In this document: piece by piece, positions 6,269 through 9,514 of the stretch | Numbering within the stretch: the stretch's first letter is position 1 | How the letters are laid out: every line of letters starts with the position of its first letter | NCBI GenBank assembly: GCA_003518125.1 | Contig: DOZG01000093.1 | Span: forward strand, 3,475-12,988 | DNA length: 9,514 nt | DNA from: Patescibacteria group bacterium | GTDB lineage: Bacteria > Patescibacteriota > Dojkabacteria > SC72 | Reading direction: 5' to 3' | Position numbers and translations under genes: made by a program | The notes under the pieces: generated by a model | Database searches by the model: none | Told to the model about the DNA's origin: nothing | What the model saw: only the letters and a program-made list of their open reading frames with translations

Positions 6269-7095
6269 TACCAATCTTTTGTATCCTCTTTGTGCAATTC
6301 CAAACCTTTACGAGCAATACTTACAAAAAGAACTATGAACATAATTACTGATAATCCAAATATACTGAAGTCATATTGGGTCAACCAGTGACCATAAAAA
6401 TCATAATAATGGACTGGGATGAAATACATAATTACTGTAAGTATTATACCAATTATTCTAACTTCTGTTGGACCCAGAGGACCAAAAGAGGTTTGCGCTT
6501 TATTCTGTACATATACAACAAGATCAACATGTAGCATTAGTGAAAAATAGGCACAGGCCAGAAGAAGCGCTATTTCAATTTTTACAAATCCAGATAGGCC
6601 AATACCCAACGCAAAAATCATTACTACAACAGCATCTATAATTTTATCGATGTAATAACCATAGTTAGGACGTGTCTTTTTCCTATACCTAGCAATACTT
6701 CCATCGAAAGAATCTCCAAACCAATTCAAAACCAATCCTAAGGGAACTAATATCAACCATTCTCTATTAAAAAACCCTAAAATATATCCCACAGCTGTTA
6801 ACACAACTGCAAGAAGACCAATCAGTGTTAAGTGATCCGGTCCTATCCATTTGGGGATTCTTGGGCAGATAATTTCTTTTGATTTTTCCTCAATATTGGC
6901 AGTAATAGCAGTATTAACAGCATCCTGTTGATCTCGCTTATACTCTATTCTCAGACTCTTCCAGTCAAATTTAATATTTTTATCAGTAATATCAGTTAGC
7001 CATCCTTCAATTTTTTTAATAAGTTCTTTCCACTTATTCTCACCAAGTATGTCACGTAATTTATCTGATGTACTATGTTTAATTTGATTTTTCAT
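6268..7095 (-). CDS. CDP-alcohol phosphatidyltransferase family membrane protein
   Basis: Predicted to move a phospho-diacylglycerol (or ether lipid) group from a CDP-lipid to an alcohol, releasing CMP. The diagnostic signature D-x2-D-G-x2-A-R-x9-G-x3-D-x3-D is complete: D128, D131, G132, A135, R136, G146, D150 and D154; these aspartates bind metal and the CDP moiety. About six hydrophobic segments are visible, near 88-108, 112-124, 155-170, 173-195, 211-229 and 244-262. A soluble, charged N-terminal region of about 80 residues precedes the first, longer than in simple PgsA-type enzymes. A FGPLGPTEVRI block (204-214) lies before the fifth segment. The alcohol substrate (glycerol-phosphate, inositol-phosphate, serine or other) cannot be told. 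The gene sits between fusA (71-nt gap) and tuf (143-nt gap), an unexpected place for a lipid enzyme, probably co-transcribed with fusA since no hairpin follows fusA. Confidence 0.88.
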   Translation of the reverse strand: MKNQIKHSTSDKLRDILGENKWKELIKKIEGWLTDITDKNIKFDWKSLRIEYKRDQQDAVNTAITANIEEKSKEIICPRIPKWIGPDHLTLIGLLAVVLTAVGYILGFFNREWLILVPLGLVLNWFGDSFDGSIARYRKKTRPNYGYYIDKIIDAVVVMIFALGIGLSGFVKIEIALLLACAYFSLMLHVDLVVYVQNKAQTSFGPLGPTEVRIIGIILTVIMYFIPVHYYDFYGHWLTQYDFSIFGLSVIMFIVLFVSIARKGLELHKEDTKDW

Positions 7096-7166
7096 AAAAA
7101 TATAGATTACAAATAATAATACCTAAGTTTACTATCTCTATATTAGGAAAACAATTGAATAGAAGC

Positions 7167-9275
7167 TTAAGCGTTACCAGCCACTATTTCTTCTGCAACA
7201 CTTTTTGGAACTTCGGAATATTTTTCAAATTCAACATTTGCACTACCTCTACCACTAGTAATAGATCTAAGTTCGCTGGTATAACCAAAAAGTTCTGCTA
7301 AAGGAATAAATGCTTTTACTCTAGTAATTCCATTGCCTATACTCTCAGACCCTTGTATTTGACCCCTCTTACTACTTAAAGATGCAGTAACATCACCCAT
7401 ATTTTGATCAGGCATTTCAACCTCAACTTTCATGATAGGTTCAAGAAGTATAGGTTTTGCCATCTTACAACCAGATTTAAATGCCATAGAGCCAGCAACC
7501 TTGAATGCTGCTTCAGAAGAATCTACATCATGGTAAGAACCATCATATACTGTAACTTTTATATCCACTACTGGATATCCAGCAATTACACCAGACTTCA
7601 TAGCTTCCATCACACCCTTTTGGATAGAAGGTATAAATTCTCTTGGAATTGCACCTCCCTTAATTGCGTTTACAAACTCAAAGCCCTCACTGGATTTATT
7701 TGGTTCAATCTTAAGCCAACAATGTCCATACTGACCCTTACCACCAGATTGTTTAACATATCTACCCTCACTCTCTTCACATATATCTTTAATTGTCTCC
7801 CTATACGCTACTTGTGGTTTTCCAACATTAGCTATTACATTAAACTCTCTCTTCATACGATCTACCATAATTTCTAAGTGTAATTCACCCATTCCGGAGA
7901 TAATTGTTTGACCAGTCTCATGGTCTGTTTTAACTAAAAATGTTGGGTCTTCTTTAGCTAATTTAGTAAGTGCCGCACCCATTTTCTCCTCATCAGATTT
8001 TGTAGCAGGTTCAATAGCTTGGGAGACAACTGGCTCAGTAAAGATTATTCGTTCTAAAACAATAAGCTCTTTCTCATCACAAAGAGTGTCTCCTGTTGTT
8101 GAATTTTTAAGCCCTACAATTGCACCAATATCCCCAGCTCTTAACATTTCAACTTCCTCTCTATCATCAGCATGCATTAATATGAGTCTACTAATCCTCT
8201 CTCTTATTCCTTTTGTTGAGTTATATACATAACTTCCAGCTTTAAGAGTCCCTGAATAAATTCTCAAGTATGAAAGAGTTCCAATATGTGGATCACTTAC
8301 AATCTTGAATACTAAGGACGAGAACGGTTCATTCTCATCTGGATGTCTTTCTATTTCTTTCTTAGTTTTAGGATCAATCCCTTTTATAGCTGGAATATCG
8401 ATAGGTGATGGTAGACATATTGCAATATAGTCAAGAAGGGTTTTTGCCATTGCAGATCTCCCATCTCCTCCTATTACAGGATACATATCTCCTGCGATAG
8501 TGGCTTTTCTAAGTGCACCGTATAGCTCATCAACTGTTATTTCCTCTCCTGCGAAATATTTCTCCATTAATGAATCTTCCTGTTCTACAAGCCTCTCTAA
8601 TAAAATCCCTCTATATTTCTTTACCATATCATTCATCTCTTCTGGAATTTCCGTTTCCACTAATTCTGGTGAATCTATCCCATCATATTGATAAGCTTTC
8701 ATCTTTATCAAATCTACATATCCATTTAATTTCGTCTCTCTTCCAATTGGTAGGTTAACTGCAGTAGCCTTTGGACTTAATCTATCTTGAATTGTACCAA
8801 AACTTTTTTCAAAATCTCCTCCAATCAAGTTGACTTTGTTCATAAAACAAATTCTTGGTACGTTGTACTTATTTGCTTGTCTCCAAACAGTCTCGGATTG
8901 TGGTTCTACACCCTTTCTTCCATCGAAAAGAACAACAGCACCATCTAGTATCCTTAGTGATCTCTCAACCTCCGCTGTGAAATCTACATGACCTGGAGTA
9001 TCAATGATATTAACCCTGTAGGTCTTTCCAGCATAGCCCCAAAAGCAGGTTACTGCTGCAGACATAATGGTAATACCTCTTTCTTGCTCCTGTTCCATAA
9101 AATCAGTAGTAGCTGCTCCCTCGTGTACCTCTCCAATCTTGTGTATTTGTCCAGTAAAGTAAAGTAGTCTTTCCGTAGTAGTTGTTTTACCAGCATCAAT
9201 ATGTGCAATGATACCAATATTTCTTACAAACTCTAATGGCATTTTAATATCGTAAGTTTCCATAAAAACAGACAT
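7167..9275 (-). CDS. fusA: Elongation factor G with altered G4/G5 motifs
   Basis: Ribosomal translocase, also acting in ribosome recycling with RRF. The 702 residues cover all five domains. The G domain has AHIDAGKT (24-31), ERGITI (65-70) and DTPGHVDF (92-99). Later marks are GELHLEIMVDR (463-473), QSGGKGQYGH (509-518), YHDVDSSEAAFKVAG (581-595) and LFGYTSELRS-T-GRG (662-676). G4, normally NKMD, is NKVN (146-149), followed by L-I where R-(M/T/I) is usual. The G5 area, normally CGSAFKNKG, reads GGDGRSAMA (269-277). Domains III-V look ordinary. Three ATGs are possible, at 9275, 9263 and 9242; none has a Shine-Dalgarno. The longest is listed, but M12 (9242, MPLEFVRNIG) also matches where EF-G similarity begins. 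The upstream neighbour is a TPR protein, not rpsG. Driven by the promoter at 9324-9352. Confidence 0.96.
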   Translation of the reverse strand: MSVFMETYDIKMPLEFVRNIGIIAHIDAGKTTTTERLLYFTGQIHKIGEVHEGAATTDFMEQEQERGITIMSAAVTCFWGYAGKTYRVNIIDTPGHVDFTAEVERSLRILDGAVVLFDGRKGVEPQSETVWRQANKYNVPRICFMNKVNLIGGDFEKSFGTIQDRLSPKATAVNLPIGRETKLNGYVDLIKMKAYQYDGIDSPELVETEIPEEMNDMVKKYRGILLERLVEQEDSLMEKYFAGEEITVDELYGALRKATIAGDMYPVIGGDGRSAMAKTLLDYIAICLPSPIDIPAIKGIDPKTKKEIERHPDENEPFSSLVFKIVSDPHIGTLSYLRIYSGTLKAGSYVYNSTKGIRERISRLILMHADDREEVEMLRAGDIGAIVGLKNSTTGDTLCDEKELIVLERIIFTEPVVSQAIEPATKSDEEKMGAALTKLAKEDPTFLVKTDHETGQTIISGMGELHLEIMVDRMKREFNVIANVGKPQVAYRETIKDICEESEGRYVKQSGGKGQYGHCWLKIEPNKSSEGFEFVNAIKGGAIPREFIPSIQKGVMEAMKSGVIAGYPVVDIKVTVYDGSYHDVDSSEAAFKVAGSMAFKSGCKMAKPILLEPIMKVEVEMPDQNMGDVTASLSSKRGQIQGSESIGNGITRVKAFIPLAELFGYTSELRSITSGRGSANVEFEKYSEVPKSVAEEIVAGNA

Positions 9276-9323
9276 AATATAAATAAAAGTATTTTCAAGA
9301 TACAGAAATAGTATGCGATAGGC

Positions 9324-9352
9324 ATTATATCAGACTATTCTACCTGTGCCAA
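9324..9352 (-). promoter_or_regulatory. Near-consensus extended -10 promoter for fusA
   Basis: On the minus strand TTGGCA (9352-9347, 5/6 to TTGACA) is followed after exactly 17 nt by TATAAT (9329-9324, 6/6), preceded by TGA to make a full extended -10 (TGATATAAT). It overlaps the last codons and stop of the upstream TPR gene. Transcription would start around 9317, leaving a leader of about 42 nt to the first ATG of fusA. This is the best promoter in the window and probably the origin of the fusA transcript, which may extend into the downstream genes. Confidence 0.8.
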
Positions 9353-9514
9353 CAGTGTTTCGACATTTATAGAAACAGTACCTTCTAAATCATATTCCAT
9401 AGCATTCTCGAAATTATTCTTTGCCGATACACTGTCCCCATTATTCAAGTCATACAAGCCTTTTAACCAATAATACCGAGGATTAAATCGATCCAAGGAC
9501 AGGAGTATTTCTAA
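9335..9514 (-). CDS. C-terminal end of a TPR-repeat protein, partial
   Basis: The frame is open from the window edge to a TAG at 9337-9335, giving 59 residues of C-terminus; the start lies outside. Residues NPRYYWLKGLYDLNNGD followed by A-x2-NFENA-x-E-x-D fit one tetratricopeptide unit (W-x2-G-x2-Y-x4-G-x5-A-x2-F-x2-A), after a preceding helix ending in LDRFNP that looks like the end of another repeat. TPR units mediate protein-protein contacts, so the partner and function cannot be inferred. It may be a soluble TPR protein or a TPR tail on a membrane protein. The fusA promoter is embedded in its last codons. It occupies the place where rpsG is usually found. Confidence 0.72.
   Translation of the reverse strand, partial: LEILLSLDRFNPRYYWLKGLYDLNNGDSVSAKNNFENAMEYDLEGTVSINVETLLAQVE

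Noticed and set aside
7099..7144. 8-bp inverted repeat (AATATAGA / TCTATATT) in the fusA-CDP-alcohol transferase gap
   Set aside because: Arms are 30 nt apart and entirely A/T-rich apart from one G/C; likely by chance in this composition, and no T-run follows.
7404..7877. 157-codon plus-strand open frame
   Set aside because: Antisense to EF-G domains III-IV, with composition typical of a shadow frame and no start context.
164..9275. Alternative genetic code (TGA as Gly or Trp)
   Set aside because: All genes are full length under the standard code with no in-frame TGA; a reassigned code would show many.

Overview
The window is a low-GC (roughly one-third G+C by eye) bacterial translation locus. 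Every gene lies on the minus strand, so transcription runs from high to low coordinates. Proteins, gene order and operator-free spacing are bacterial. The AT-rich sequence, the lack of an rpmC (uL29) gene in the S10 cluster, very tight packing and unusual substitutions in normally invariant positions suggest a Candidate Phyla Radiation (Patescibacteria)-like or other reduced genome. That placement is inference; no phylum can be named from this sequence alone. The standard code fits: no full-length gene contains an in-frame TGA.

Layout in transcription order: the 3' end of a TPR-repeat protein (9514-9335); a near-consensus extended -10 promoter inside that gene's end (9352-9324); fusA/EF-G (9275-7167); a six-TM CDP-alcohol phosphatidyltransferase (7095-6268); a 143-nt gap with a candidate promoter and small hairpins; tuf/EF-Tu (6124-4958); a strong hairpin (4950-4923); then the S10 operon rpsJ-rplC-rplD-rplW-rplB-rpsS-rplV-rpsC-rplP-rpsQ-rplN (4887 to the window edge, rplN cut). 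Within the S10 operon genes are separated by 1-20 nt or overlap, except for a 63-nt gap between rplP and rpsQ where rpmC normally sits.

The genes work together as the core of protein synthesis. EF-Tu delivers aminoacyl-tRNA, EF-G translocates, and the ribosomal proteins build the 30S head and the large-subunit exit-tunnel and peptidyl-transferase surroundings. The lipid-synthesis enzyme between fusA and tuf is the functional outlier. The usual str-operon genes rpsL and rpsG are absent upstream of fusA.

The most striking observation is that both elongation factors have lost the aspartate of the guanine-specifying G4 motif NKxD: EF-Tu reads NKFP (residues 131-134) and EF-G reads NKVN (residues 146-149). 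EF-G also has an altered G5 region, and EF-Tu an altered switch I. P-loop, Mg-binding Thr, DxPGH and catalytic His are kept in both, so these look like working NTPases with changed base recognition. Ribosomal protein S3 has also lost two of the three basic residues of its mRNA-helicase patch, with only a lysine left at the third, and L2 has lost the acidic residue beside its peptidyl-transferase-centre histidine. Start codons lack visible Shine-Dalgarno sequences, and none of 14 stop codons is TGA.
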